Shown one piece after another: positions 36,919 through 45,275 of a stretch of 49,875 bases of DNA; positions within the stretch are counted from its first letter, which is position 1; every line of letters starts with the position of its first letter. The position numbers were made by a program, and so were the translations under genes. The stretch comes from an uncultured Treponema sp. (GTDB lineage: Bacteria; Spirochaetota; Spirochaetia; Treponematales; Treponemataceae). Where the stretch lies: contig CAMWIU010000002.1 in the NCBI GenBank assembly GCA_947174385.1, forward strand, positions 1-49,875, read 5' to 3'. The notes under the pieces are model-generated. The model ran no database searches, was not told where the DNA came from, and saw nothing but the letters and a program-made list of their open reading frames with translations.

Positions 36919-38700
36919 ATGTGCGGTTTTGTCGGTGCGTTTGATTTGGAAAGCGGTTCTGTTCCTTTGGCGGATGGTTTGCGCGAAGAACTTCGTTCGC
37001 AAGTTTTGGAAATGTCTCGGAAGATTCGGCATCGAGGCCCGGACTGGAGCGGCGTTTACACTGGCGACAACGCGATTTTGAGCCACGAGCGTTTGGCGAT
37101 TGTCGATCCGCTTTCTGGAAAGCAGCCGCTTGTGAGCGACGGCGGAACGATCATTCTCGCGGTGAACGGCGAAATCTACAATCAAAAAGAAATCCGCGCG
37201 CGTTTTTCCGGCAAGTACAATTTTAAAACTCAAAGCGATTGCGAAGTGATAATTCCGCTTTACAAGGAAGCGATTGAAAGTTTCGGCGAAGGCGTTCCGC
37301 AGGATTTTGAAAAGCGCATTTCGGATTTTATCGAAAGCCTGAGCGGAATTTTTGCGTTCGCGCTTTACGATTCCACGCGCGATTTGTATTTGGTTTCGCG
37401 CGACGAAATCGGCGTGATTCCGCTTTATCAAGGTTGGGATTCCGACGGGCGATATTATGTCGCTTCCGAACTCAAGGCTTTGGAAGGCAATTGCGTTTCG
37501 GTGGAAGAATTTCCGAATGGCTCGTTTTATTTGGGCGGAAAGGGCGCGCAGAAATTCTTCGCTTTGAATGGAGGGGGAAAGCCGATTCGCTGGTATTCGC
37601 GTTCTTGGGAGAAATTCGAAAATGTCAAGGACAACAAAAGCAGCGTGGACGAACTTCGCGCCGCGCTTGAAACTTCGGTGAAAAAGCAGCTTATGAGCGA
37701 CGTGCCTTATGGCGTTCTTTTGAGCGGCGGCTTGGATTCTTCAATAATCGCGGCAATCACGAAAAAATTCGCGGCGAGGCGAATTGAAAGCGGCGACACT
37801 CAAGCCGCTTGGTGGCCGACGCTTCACAGTTTTGCGATTGGCTTGGAAGGCTCGCCGGATTTGGCCGCCGCGAAAAAGGCCGCCGACTTTTTGGGCACGG
37901 TTCACCATGAAGTTCACTTTACGGTGCAGGAAGCTTTGGACGCTTTGCCCGACGTGATTTATCATTTGGAAACTTACGACATCACGACGGTGCGCGCTTC
38001 CACTCCGATGTATTTGCTTGCTCGCGTGATAAAATCGATGGGAATAAAAATGGTTTTGAGCGGCGAGGGCAGCGACGAACTCTTTGGCGGATATTTGTAT
38101 TTCCACAAAGCGCCGAACGCGCAGGAATTTCACGAGGAACTTGTGCGTAAAATGAGCAAGCTTCATTTGTACGATTGCTTGCGCGCGAACAAGTCGCTGA
38201 TGGCTTGGGGCGTGGAAGGCCGCGTTCCTTTTTTGGACAAGGAATTCATCGATATCGCAATGAACATAAATCCGTCCGACAAAATGTGTCCGAAAAATCC
38301 CGACGGAAGCGAGCGGATTGAAAAATGGATTTTGCGGAAGGCGTTCGAAGATTATCTTCCGCCCGAAATCGCTTGGCGGCAAAAGGAACAATTTTCCGAT
38401 GGCGTTGGCTACAATTGGATTGACACGCTCAAAAAATTCACCGAAGAAAAAATCAGCGACGCGCAATTTGCCGCGCGTGAAAAACGCTTCCCTGTGAACA
38501 CGCCCGCCACAAAGGAAGAATATTTTTACCGCCAGATTTTCGCGGAATTCTTTCCGTCGGAAGCGGCCGCAAAAACCGTTCCGCACGAGGCGAGCGTGGC
38601 CTGCTCCACGGCGAAGGCTTTGGAATGGGACGCGGCATGGAAATTGCAAAACGAGCCGAGCGGCCGCGCAATTGCGGGAGTGCACGAAAAGGCTTATTGA
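36919..38700 (+). CDS. asnB: Asparagine synthetase (glutamine-hydrolysing)
   Basis: Makes asparagine from aspartate, ATP and glutamine. 593 residues from ATG 36919, so that Cys2 becomes the N-terminal nucleophile of the class II amidotransferase domain (M-C-G-F-V-G, R-G-P-D, N-G-E-I-Y-N). The synthetase domain has the PP-loop S-G-G-L-D-S-S from residue 269 and S-G-E-G-S-D-E-L-F-G-G-Y. An upstream in-frame start would bury the Cys and is rejected. ATGGAG at 36908-36913 serves as Shine-Dalgarno. Confidence 0.95.
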   Translation: MCGFVGAFDLESGSVPLADGLREELRSQVLEMSRKIRHRGPDWSGVYTGDNAILSHERLAIVDPLSGKQPLVSDGGTIILAVNGEIYNQKEIRARFSGKYNFKTQSDCEVIIPLYKEAIESFGEGVPQDFEKRISDFIESLSGIFAFALYDSTRDLYLVSRDEIGVIPLYQGWDSDGRYYVASELKALEGNCVSVEEFPNGSFYLGGKGAQKFFALNGGGKPIRWYSRSWEKFENVKDNKSSVDELRAALETSVKKQLMSDVPYGVLLSGGLDSSIIAAITKKFAARRIESGDTQAAWWPTLHSFAIGLEGSPDLAAAKKAADFLGTVHHEVHFTVQEALDALPDVIYHLETYDITTVRASTPMYLLARVIKSMGIKMVLSGEGSDELFGGYLYFHKAPNAQEFHEELVRKMSKLHLYDCLRANKSLMAWGVEGRVPFLDKEFIDIAMNINPSDKMCPKNPDGSERIEKWILRKAFEDYLPPEIAWRQKEQFSDGVGYNWIDTLKKFTEEKISDAQFAAREKRFPVNTPATKEEYFYRQIFAEFFPSEAAAKTVPHEASVACSTAKALEWDAAWKLQNEPSGRAIAGVHEKAY

Positions 38701-38774
38701 GTCGCAAGAAAACGCCGCGCGTTTTGGAATGCGGAATTTTCATTACAGTGCGGATGCTGAATTTTTCGCTTCCA

Positions 38775-38797
38775 TAAGCAAGCCGAAGGCTTGCGAC
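38775..38797. repeat. Short palindromic repeat, copy 1
   Basis: TAAGCAAGCCG then AAGGCTTGCGAC (23 bp), containing the hairpin GCAAGCC/GGCTTGC. It recurs with one added base at 41223-41246. It lies in the 294-bp asnB-RRM spacer, which otherwise holds only the RRM promoter. Confidence 0.7.
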
Positions 38798-38890
38798 GCT
38801 AGCCTCTGCACCGTTTTGCTTCCGTAAGGGGCTTCAACAAAATTGGAGAAATTTTACCTCATTTTCACCCCTCGCCTTTTTCGCTTCCCA

Positions 38891-38919
38891 CTTGACAATT
38901 TTTCGCCGCAGTGCTAGAA
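38891..38919 (+). promoter_or_regulatory. Sigma-70 promoter of the RRM gene
   Basis: TTGACA (38891-38896), 17-bp spacer, TAGAAT (38914-38919). The ~70-nt leader can pair TAGGATT near 38927 with AATCCTA next to the Shine-Dalgarno, with an inner GGGAA/TTCCC, so it may control translation by temperature or protein binding. Confidence 0.82.
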
Positions 38920-38994
38920 TGAAAAATAGGATTGCAAGGGAAGCGCGAGTTTCCCAAAGTTTCACGACTTAAAAATCAAATCCTAAGGAATTAA

Positions 38995-39294
38995 ATGGCT
39001 AAAAAGCTTTATGTAGGAAACTTGAGTTATTCTACGACAGAGGAATCGCTGGGCGGTTTGTTCGCGCAGTTTGGAGAAATTGTTTCAACAACGGTTATCA
39101 AGGACAGGGCTACCGGTCAGTCCAAGGGTTTTGGTTTTGTTGAATTGGCAGACGAAGCGGCGGCGGAAAAAGCCATCACGGATTTGAACGGCAAGGAATT
39201 CGAAGGTCGCAGGATTCGCGTGAATGTTGCGGAAGAAAAAAAGCCGCGCCCGCGTTTTGGCGAAGGCGGCTTCGATCGCGGAGGGCGATATTGA
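38995..39294 (+). CDS. RRM-type RNA-binding protein
   Basis: A 99-residue single RNA recognition motif protein: RNP2 K-L-Y-V-G-N-L (4-10) and RNP1 K-G-F-G-F-V-E-L (44-51), then a short Arg/Gly-rich tail. Such proteins in cyanobacteria and spirochaetes bind single-stranded RNA and are often cold-induced. AAGGA precedes ATG 38995. Its structured leader fits post-transcriptional control. A terminator at 39382 follows. Confidence 0.92.
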   Translation: MAKKLYVGNLSYSTTEESLGGLFAQFGEIVSTTVIKDRATGQSKGFGFVELADEAAAEKAITDLNGKEFEGRRIRVNVAEEKKPRPRFGEGGFDRGGRY

Positions 39295-39381
39295 TGAAAA
39301 ATTTTGCAGGATTGTTGCTTCTATCGGAGTTTCTCAAAAAACGCCAAAGTTGACGGTTCTGTAAAATCATTTTGCAAATGC

Positions 39382-39410
39382 AGACTGTCGCTTGGGCGGC
39401 AGTCTTTTTT
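39382..39410 (+). terminator. Rho-independent terminator between RRM gene and leuA
   Basis: AGACTGTCG (39382-39390) pairs with CGGCAGTCT (39397-39405, two G-U-type pairs) and runs into T6. Confidence 0.85.
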
Positions 39411-39428
39411 ATTCGTGCGGAGGGTCTA

Positions 39429-39453
39429 ATACCCCGACGCTCTGCGTCGGGTA
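39429..39453 (+). other. Hairpin in leuA leader
   Basis: ACCCCGACGC and GCGTCGGGT pair around TCT with one bulged C, ending about 10 bp before the leuA Shine-Dalgarno. I see no leucine-rich leader peptide and no T-box, so its role is open. Confidence 0.5.
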
Positions 39454-39472
39454 TGTTGATTTTGGAGGAAAT

Positions 39473-41146
39473 ATGAATTCAAACGGAAAATATGTTCCAT
39501 ATCCGAAGGTGAACATTCAAAACAGAAAGTGGCCGGACGCGCAAATCACGCGCGCGCCGATTTGGTGTTCCGTGGATTTGCGAGACGGAAATCAGGCCTT
39601 GGTAAATCCAATGGGCATCGAGCAAAAGCTCGCGTTTTTCAACTTGCTTGTGAAAATCGGATTCAAGGAAATCGAAGTCGGCTTTCCGAGTTCTTCCGAA
39701 ACTGAATTCAATTTTATGCGCCGCCTCATCGAAGACAATCGGATTCCCGACGACGTTACGATTCAAGTTCTGTGCCAGGCGCGCGAGCATTTGGTAAAGC
39801 GCACGTTCGAGGCGATTCGCGGTTTGCCGAGGGCGATTTTCCACATTTACAATTCGACTTCGCCCGCCCAGCGAAAATACACGTTCGGAAAAACGAAAGA
39901 GGAAATCAAGCAAATCGCGGTGGACGGCGTGAGGTGCGTCAAGGAATGCGTGGAGCGCGAAAAGGAAACGAAAATCCAGCTCGAATATTCGCCCGAAAGT
40001 TTTTCCAACACCGAAATCGAATACGCGGTGGAAATTTGCGAGGCGGTGAAAAACGAATGGAAGCCCACGGCGCAAAATAAAATCATTTTGAATTTGCCAA
40101 CGACAGTGGAAGTGGCGATGCCGAATACTTTCGCCGACCAAATCGAATATTTTTGCACGCACATTTCGGATCGCGAAAATGTGATCGTGAGCCTTCATCC
40201 GCACAACGATCGCGGCGAAGGAGTCGCCACTTGCGAAATGGGATTGCTTGCCGGCGCGGACCGCGTGGAAGGAAGCCTTTTCGGAAACGGCGAGCGCACG
40301 GGAAATCTCGACGTTGTTACGGTCGCGCTCAATATGTTCAGCCACGGAATCGATCCCGAATTGAATTTTTCCAACTTGCCCGAAATCGCGGAAGAATATC
40401 AGCGTCTCACCGAAATGTCGATTCATCCGCGAACGCCTTATGTGGGCGATTTGGTTTACACCGCGTTTTCCGGCTCGCATCAAGACGCGATTCGAAAAGG
40501 AATGGCTGCGCGCGTGAACATGCCAGAAAATGCCGTTTGGGACGTTCCGTATTTGGCGATCGATCCGCACGACATCGGAAGGCAGTACGAAGGAATCATC
40601 AGGATAAATTCGCAAAGCGGCAAGGGAGGGGCTGCGTATATTTTGGAAAACAGTTTCGGAATCATTCCACCAAAGGGAATGCATCCCGACATTGGAGCCG
40701 TGATAAAAGAATTCGCGGACAAGGCGCAGCGCGAATTGCGCCCCGATGAAATTTACGACATTTTCACAAAGCATTGGATTGGACTTACCGAGCCGCTTAA
40801 AATCGTGGAACTTGTGGAAACGCACTTGGAAGGCGCGACTGGCGCGGATGCGGAAGAGCGAGTTTTGTGCAACGCCGATGTCGTCTACAAAGGAACGCCG
40901 TATAAAATTTCCGCGCAGGGAAACGGCCCGCTCGACGCTTTCGCGAACGCGATGAAGCAAACTCCCGCGCCGCGATTCAACATCGTTTCTTTTCATGAGC
41001 ATTCGATTGGAACGGGAAACGACACTCGCGCGATGGGTTACGTTCAGCTCACGATGGAAGACGGCCGCCAAATTTGGGGCGTAGGACGTTCGAGCAACGT
41101 CGGACGCGCAGGAATTGCGGCAATCGTCAGCGCGTTGAATCAGTAA
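39473..41146 (+). CDS. leuA: 2-isopropylmalate synthase, LeuA type 2
   Basis: Condenses acetyl-CoA with 2-ketoisovalerate, the first step of leucine synthesis. 557 residues from ATG 39473 (TTGGAGG at 39462-39468). The TIM-barrel has S-V-D-L-R-D-G-N-Q-A-L, H-P-H-N-D-R-G-E-G-V-A and G-N-G-E-R-T-G-N, and a C-terminal LeuA allosteric domain follows. The start (K-Y-V-P-Y-P) and length match the fungal/actinobacterial type. leuBCD are not in the window. Confidence 0.94.
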   Translation: MNSNGKYVPYPKVNIQNRKWPDAQITRAPIWCSVDLRDGNQALVNPMGIEQKLAFFNLLVKIGFKEIEVGFPSSSETEFNFMRRLIEDNRIPDDVTIQVLCQAREHLVKRTFEAIRGLPRAIFHIYNSTSPAQRKYTFGKTKEEIKQIAVDGVRCVKECVEREKETKIQLEYSPESFSNTEIEYAVEICEAVKNEWKPTAQNKIILNLPTTVEVAMPNTFADQIEYFCTHISDRENVIVSLHPHNDRGEGVATCEMGLLAGADRVEGSLFGNGERTGNLDVVTVALNMFSHGIDPELNFSNLPEIAEEYQRLTEMSIHPRTPYVGDLVYTAFSGSHQDAIRKGMAARVNMPENAVWDVPYLAIDPHDIGRQYEGIIRINSQSGKGGAAYILENSFGIIPPKGMHPDIGAVIKEFADKAQRELRPDEIYDIFTKHWIGLTEPLKIVELVETHLEGATGADAEERVLCNADVVYKGTPYKISAQGNGPLDAFANAMKQTPAPRFNIVSFHEHSIGTGNDTRAMGYVQLTMEDGRQIWGVGRSSNVGRAGIAAIVSALNQ

Positions 41147-41222
41147 AGTGACTTCGAGTTTTCACGTTTTTTGTTCGCGAAGTGAACAAAAATGCGAGCC
41201 TTGCGAGCAAGTGGAAACTCGG

Positions 41223-41246
41223 TAAGCAAGCCGCAAGGCTTGCGAC
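41223..41246. repeat. Short palindromic repeat, copy 2
   Basis: TAAGCAAGCCGC then AAGGCTTGCGAC, 23 of 24 positions shared with 38775-38797. It is one of several inverted repeats between leuA and the M16-like gene. Confidence 0.7.
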
Positions 41247-41248
41247 AC

Positions 41249-41280
41249 AAAAAGGGCTTCCGTTCGACGAACGGAAGCCC
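41249..41280 (-). terminator. Strong terminator on the minus strand, no matching gene
   Basis: A perfect 13-bp stem (41254-41266 with 41268-41280) with a one-base centre. On the minus strand it is followed by T5 (41253-41249); on the plus strand by A7, so it can only act leftward. No minus-strand protein gene lies to its right. Confidence 0.6.
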
Positions 41281-41350
41281 AAAAAAAGGAGAGGAGGATG
41301 CAGCTGTATGCTGCGGACTGCCGTATCGGTCAGTCATAAATTAAACCGCA
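41281..41350 (-). ncRNA. Candidate small RNA ending at the 41249 terminator
   Basis: On the minus strand, upstream of the terminator, lie CCTCCTCTCC (41297-41288, complementary to Shine-Dalgarno sites), the hairpin GCAGC/GCTGC (41300-41314) and CCG-ATA-CGG. This resembles C-rich anti-Shine-Dalgarno sRNAs. No convincing minus-strand promoter was found. On the plus strand the same DNA reads as a strong Shine-Dalgarno before a 13-codon ORF (41298-41339). Confidence 0.25.
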
Positions 41351-41374
41351 TGGCAAAAAAATAGTTACAAAAAT

Positions 41375-41403
41375 TTGCAATTTTTTTGATTTTTTGCTAC
41401 AAT
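41375..41403 (+). promoter_or_regulatory. Promoter of the M16-like gene, leaderless geometry
   Basis: TTGCAA (41375-41380), 17-bp spacer, TACAAT (41398-41403), then exactly six bases to GTG 41410. No Shine-Dalgarno. Confidence 0.65.
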
Positions 41404-41409
41404 TTGTTT

Positions 41410-42762
41410 GTGAAGATTTTTTTCGGCGCGACATTAATTTTCCTTTCTCTGACTTTTTTTTCTTGCGCTTCGAACCGTGGACGCAACGCGGCGGATTTTT
41501 ACGAAGAAAACATCGCATTGTTCGCGGAATTTTCGCTTTCGAACGGAATTCCAGTCGTCCTGAAAAATGTTCCTTCCGAAAAAAACATCGAAGTGCGCCT
41601 GCTTTTTGAAGGCGGCGCGTCAACCTGCCCGCGCGGAAAATCCGGCCTTGATTTTCTTACGTTCGAAGTGCTTTCGCAAAGCCCAGCGGTAAAGGAACTT
41701 TCTTCGCACGGAAAATATTTTAGCGTGGCTCTTTGCGCAAACGATTTTTCGACTTACGGTTTTTCTTCCGCCGTCGCAGATTTTGACGAAGCGTTCGCGG
41801 CTTTTGCGAAATCGATTTTGCAGCCGGATTTTTCCCATGAAGATTATTTGGAAAAGGAATCCGAGGCGGAAAATGCCGCGCTCGACCGAAGCGAGAATTT
41901 GCACTTCGCGCTTTTGGATGCAATCGCGGAAAATCTTTTGCGTTCGCATCCATATTATGACGGAATTTTTTACAAGAGCACGAGCCGCGTAAGCGAATAT
42001 GACATCGAAGAAAATTTGAAAAATCTTTTGGACGCGCGCAGAATCAAAATTGTCGCCGCAGGAAATTTTTCCGCCTTGCAATACGGCGAAAAAAAATCGA
42101 AGGTTTCGCAAGAAGATTCGTTTTCGAAAAATGCCGCGCGAATTGGCGAAATGCTCGAAGAATTTTTTGGCGCGATTTTGCCTGGCGAATTTTCTGCGCC
42201 GCAAATTCCTGCGATAAATTTTGCGAACAAAAAAGACGAAAAAAAAGAATTTGAATTCGCGGGAAATTATTATTGCGCGGCGTTGTGCCAAAATGCGCCC
42301 GAGCGCGGCGCGGACGACTACGAGGCTTTCGCGCTCGCATCGCTCGCAGCGGATTATATTTTGCGCCGAGAGCTCGTGCAAAAAAACGCTGCCACTTCTT
42401 GCGGCACGGCGGTTTTGAACGGCAAGCAAAGCGTCGCACTGATTGTCGCGAACGGCATAAACGAAGACCACGATATAAAAGAAATCATTGCGAGCGCGTT
42501 GGAAAAAAATTTGAGCGCGGAAGAATTCGCGCCGCTTTTGAATGCGTTCAAAAATATTTACGCTTCCAAAATTTACGCGAGCGAAAAAAATTGCTTTGCC
42601 ACGCTCGAGCAAATCGCGTCGTCAATTTTTTATGAAGGAAACGCGAGCGAATATTTGAATCGAATCGAAAAGATTGAAAAGCTCACCGTGGAAGAAGTCC
42701 GCGCGGCGTATGAAAAATATTTTTTGGGCGAGGGGAAATTTTTTGTGGAAGTGAAAAAATGA
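41410..42762 (+). CDS. M16-family (insulinase-like) lipoprotein without zinc motif
   Basis: 450 residues. A signal peptide with lipobox F-F-S-Cys19 predicts a lipid-anchored periplasmic or surface protein. The sequence then follows the M16 peptidase pattern: F-S-L-S-N-G-I-P-V-V-L-K at 41-52, L-L-F-E-G-G-A-S, and the C-terminal L-T-V-E-E-V-R-A-A-Y-E-K-Y-F. Where active members have HxxEH this protein has F82-L-T-F-E86, so it is unlikely to cut peptides by the usual mechanism. M16 enzymes often pair an active with an inactive half, but no partner is adjacent. GTG 41410 is chosen because it is the predicted +1 and begins the signal peptide. Confidence 0.7.
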   Translation: MKIFFGATLIFLSLTFFSCASNRGRNAADFYEENIALFAEFSLSNGIPVVLKNVPSEKNIEVRLLFEGGASTCPRGKSGLDFLTFEVLSQSPAVKELSSHGKYFSVALCANDFSTYGFSSAVADFDEAFAAFAKSILQPDFSHEDYLEKESEAENAALDRSENLHFALLDAIAENLLRSHPYYDGIFYKSTSRVSEYDIEENLKNLLDARRIKIVAAGNFSALQYGEKKSKVSQEDSFSKNAARIGEMLEEFFGAILPGEFSAPQIPAINFANKKDEKKEFEFAGNYYCAALCQNAPERGADDYEAFALASLAADYILRRELVQKNAATSCGTAVLNGKQSVALIVANGINEDHDIKEIIASALEKNLSAEEFAPLLNAFKNIYASKIYASEKNCFATLEQIASSIFYEGNASEYLNRIEKIEKLTVEEVRAAYEKYFLGEGKFFVEVKK

Positions 42763-42800
42763 TTTTGCGATGAGGGTTGAGGTGATTCAAAAAAAACGAC

Positions 42801-42835
42801 GAACGCCCGACAATTTATCAGGCGTTCATATTTTT
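42801..42835. terminator. Bidirectional terminator
   Basis: GAACGCC (42801-42807) pairs with GGCGTTC (42821-42827). T-rich DNA follows on the plus side (42829-42835) and A8 precedes it (T8 on the minus strand). It serves the convergent M16-like gene and the lipoprotein gene. Confidence 0.75.
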
Positions 42836-42840
42836 ACAGG

Positions 42841-44170
42841 CTATTGTTTTTTGTAGATATAGGTATAATACTCTTCTTCTTTGTTAGACCACTCTGATGA
42901 CTGCAGTTCGCTTCCGTCTTTAGAAAGTTTCAATTTGCAATCTTCAAAATATTCTGAAAGCGCAGTGTTTTCGGTAATTTTTCCAATTACCGTGTAATTA
43001 GAAACTTCTATCGTATCTCTAAGCTCCTTATATATGTAATTTTCCCAATATCCTTTCTCTTCTTCTGTAAATGTACTGCCATCTATTTTTGTGTATATCT
43101 CGATAAATTCGTCATGAAGACTTTGGGCGTTAATAGTAACAATTTCAGTACATTCACATTTTAAAGGTATTCTATGATTGTCATCGACATTGAAATTTTC
43201 TTCCCAGTAATCCGAGATTTTCCACGTTCCTTTGATTTTCGCAACATCTGTAGGATTGTTTATATCGATAGTTGTCCATAGAAGAGCCTCGTCGCCCAGA
43301 TATGGAGTTTCGTAGCAAAAGTTTTCCCATTGGTAGTTATAAGTTTTGCCATTGTAGTTGTATTCCAAACATGGGCGTATGCAAAGAAAATCGATTTTTA
43401 TCAAATCGCTGTCTTTCCAACCTTTCGTGCTGGCATCGGTGTAGAGATTGCACCATTCTGTAAGAGATGCTCTAGGAATAGGGAATTGGGCGCGCCACTT
43501 TGTTTTGCGAGCCTCTCCGTGCTCCCATGAAATGCCTTCCACCAGTCCGATGTTTTCTTTCCAGTCATAGTCCTTACCATCGTAGTCTTTGCCTGTGAGT
43601 GCCGACTCGCCGTAAAATTCCGGTTTCTTTGTAAATCTGAAATCACCATTGCTTTTAACTTCTATAGCTCCTTTGTATTTCAGACGCACTTCGCCTTTGC
43701 TATTCGCTCCTGCCGTCACTTTTGTTTCAAACCAGTTAATAACATCGCCTGAGGATATGACGAAATCTCCATTCAGTATCTCAGTTTCTTCAAATACTAT
43801 GCGGATTGTATATGTTTTATTTGGCTCAAGGAAAGGATAAAAGAAACTGCCTTTGTCTTTGCTTTCCTTATGAAATTCTTCGGCAACTTGTCCTATTCCA
43901 TCAATTTGTACCCAAGCCCTATTTCCACCAAAAGTATTTGCAGGAACATCAAATGTAAGGAAGATGCCAGCAGGTTCTTGTTCAACTTTAAAATCGTAAA
44001 TTCTTTTGCTTTCATCAGGTGGGTCGCCGAGCGAATAGTTTATGCTCGATTGGCTATCTTGCGGGTTTCCTCCCGAGCCTGCGCTGTTAGCGCATGAAAT
44101 GAATGATAGGGCAACTACAAAAACAAGAGTTGTAAATACCCCCCCCCATACAGGTGAATTGGTTTTTCAT
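42841..44170 (-). pseudogene. Phase-variable lipoprotein gene, out of frame at a G9 tract
   Basis: A gene starting at ATG 44170 behind GGAGG reads eight codons (M-K-N-Q-F-T-C-M) into nine G (44147-44139) and stops after 27 codons at 44087. The adjacent frame is open from there to 42841 without any ATG, GTG or TTG before 43719. With 8 or 11 G the frames join into a 442-residue protein with a hydrophobic segment and lipobox F-I-S-Cys26, followed by a Ser/Gly linker. The mature part is acidic and rich in aromatic residues, with I-K-G-T-W like a lipocalin strand. No family is recognised. The DNA is more A+T rich than neighbours. I call it an OFF-phase gene, not a dead one, because the rest of the frame is intact. 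Confidence 0.85.
44139..44147 (-). repeat. Homopolymeric G9 tract (contingency locus)
   Basis: Nine C on the plus strand, G on the coding strand, inside the signal-peptide codons. Length 8 or 11 restores the reading frame; the length here (9) does not. Confidence 0.85.
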
Positions 44171-44211
44171 TTTTTCCTCCAATGAAAAATTTTTCAAAAA
44201 TTATATTTAAG

Positions 44212-44238
44212 TTTATAGCAGAAGTTTGTGCGTGTCAA
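44212..44238 (-). promoter_or_regulatory. Candidate promoter of the phase-variable lipoprotein
   Basis: On the minus strand TTGACA (44238-44233) is followed by TATAAA at 15 bp or TAAACT at 17 bp. The start would fall about 35-40 bp before the ATG. Confidence 0.5.
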
Positions 44239-44333
44239 GCGTTCGGTAAAAAAAACGCGCCAACGGAATGCGCGGCTTTTGACAATGGGAACGCAATCTC
44301 TGTAAACAAAATTCTTCGCTGCGCTCGTTTTCT

Positions 44334-45275
44334 TTATACCAGCTCAATTCCCGCTTCGCGCAACGCCGCGTCGCATTTTCGGAAATGCTTGTAATATAAA
44401 AATCGCTCCAAGCCTTTTAGATTTTCGCCGAAATACGGAAATTCGATTTTTTCATCGGCGGCGGCTTTTTGGATTTGGTAGCTGCCGTTGATTCGCCAGC
44501 CGTTCAGCGGGCCGAGGCTTATCGCGTCTTTCGGGCAATTGAACGAGCATGCCACGCAAAGCGCGCAGTCCGCGCCGAAAATGTATTTTTGTTTTTTTTC
44601 GTCAAAGCGGATATTTCGCTGCGGACAATTTTTCACGCACGCGCCGCATTGCACGCATTTTTTTTTGTTCACCTTCAAAATGAATTTTCCTTGGAATTTC
44701 GCGTAAGGCCAAACCATGCGCACAATCGGCACGAACCAATATCGTAGCGGAAAATATTTTACTTTTTTGTGAACGCCGTTTTGAATTTCGCGGACGCAAA
44801 GTTTTGCCATCGCGTCGGCGTAAATGAATTCGCTTTTTACCATTTGCGGGCTGTGCCGAAAAATCATATTGTACGGCATCACATAAAGTTGGTCGCACAA
44901 AATGTCGTAGCCTTTTTTTTGCAAAAGCGAAATGATTTTCTGCGAGGCGTAATTGTTGAAGCTCGTGCCTTCGCCGCCCGTGCGAAAAATGAAGGCGCGT
45001 TTTTTTTCTTTTGGATTTTGTGAATCTTGCGAAATTTTCGGAAGCATCTTCGCGAATTTGTAGACAGGCTCGGGCGAATTGAATCCGTAAATTGGAAACG
45101 CGATTCCAATCAAATCAAAATCATTCGGGCATGGAATTTTTTCGTTTTCTTCAAGCCGATGGATTTTGTAAAGTTCCACGGAATTTTCGCCGAGATTTTC
45201 GAAATGCTTTTTGTAAAGTTCCGCGACAAGTTTTGTGTTGCCCGTGCCGCTAAAATAATAAACGATAATTTTCAT
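44334..45275 (-). CDS. EFR1-type flavodoxin-ferredoxin protein
   Basis: 313 residues. The N-terminal flavodoxin-like domain begins K-I-I-V-Y-Y-F-S-G-T-G-N-T-K (FMN phosphate loop). A basic, aromatic linker (about 170-200) follows, then two 4Fe-4S motifs: C207-x2-C-x2-C-x3-C217-P and C237-x2-C-x2-C-x3-C247-P. It is probably a cytoplasmic electron carrier moving electrons between clusters and flavin. Its ATG overlaps the stop of the upstream SDR gene (TAATG), so the two proteins are made together and may act on one substrate. Confidence 0.88.
   Translation of the reverse strand: MKIIVYYFSGTGNTKLVAELYKKHFENLGENSVELYKIHRLEENEKIPCPNDFDLIGIAFPIYGFNSPEPVYKFAKMLPKISQDSQNPKEKKRAFIFRTGGEGTSFNNYASQKIISLLQKKGYDILCDQLYVMPYNMIFRHSPQMVKSEFIYADAMAKLCVREIQNGVHKKVKYFPLRYWFVPIVRMVWPYAKFQGKFILKVNKKKCVQCGACVKNCPQRNIRFDEKKQKYIFGADCALCVACSFNCPKDAISLGPLNGWRINGSYQIQKAAADEKIEFPYFGENLKGLERFLYYKHFRKCDAALREAGIELV

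Noticed and set aside
39479-41071. 530-codon minus-strand frame opposite leuA
   Set aside because: Antisense shadow; low-complexity basic/aromatic product.
41298-41339. 13-codon ORF after GGAGAGGAGG
   Set aside because: Strong Shine-Dalgarno but very short, with no link to a following gene. Kept only as an alternative reading of the small-RNA candidate.
41182-41364. 60-codon frame between leuA and the M16-like gene
   Set aside because: It spans several inverted repeats and a terminator hairpin, with no Shine-Dalgarno at its start.
42841-43719. GTG 43719 as the real start of the 42.8-44.2 kb lipoprotein
   Set aside because: It would lack a signal peptide and a Shine-Dalgarno, while the upstream frame has both a lipobox and a start separated only by the G9 tract.
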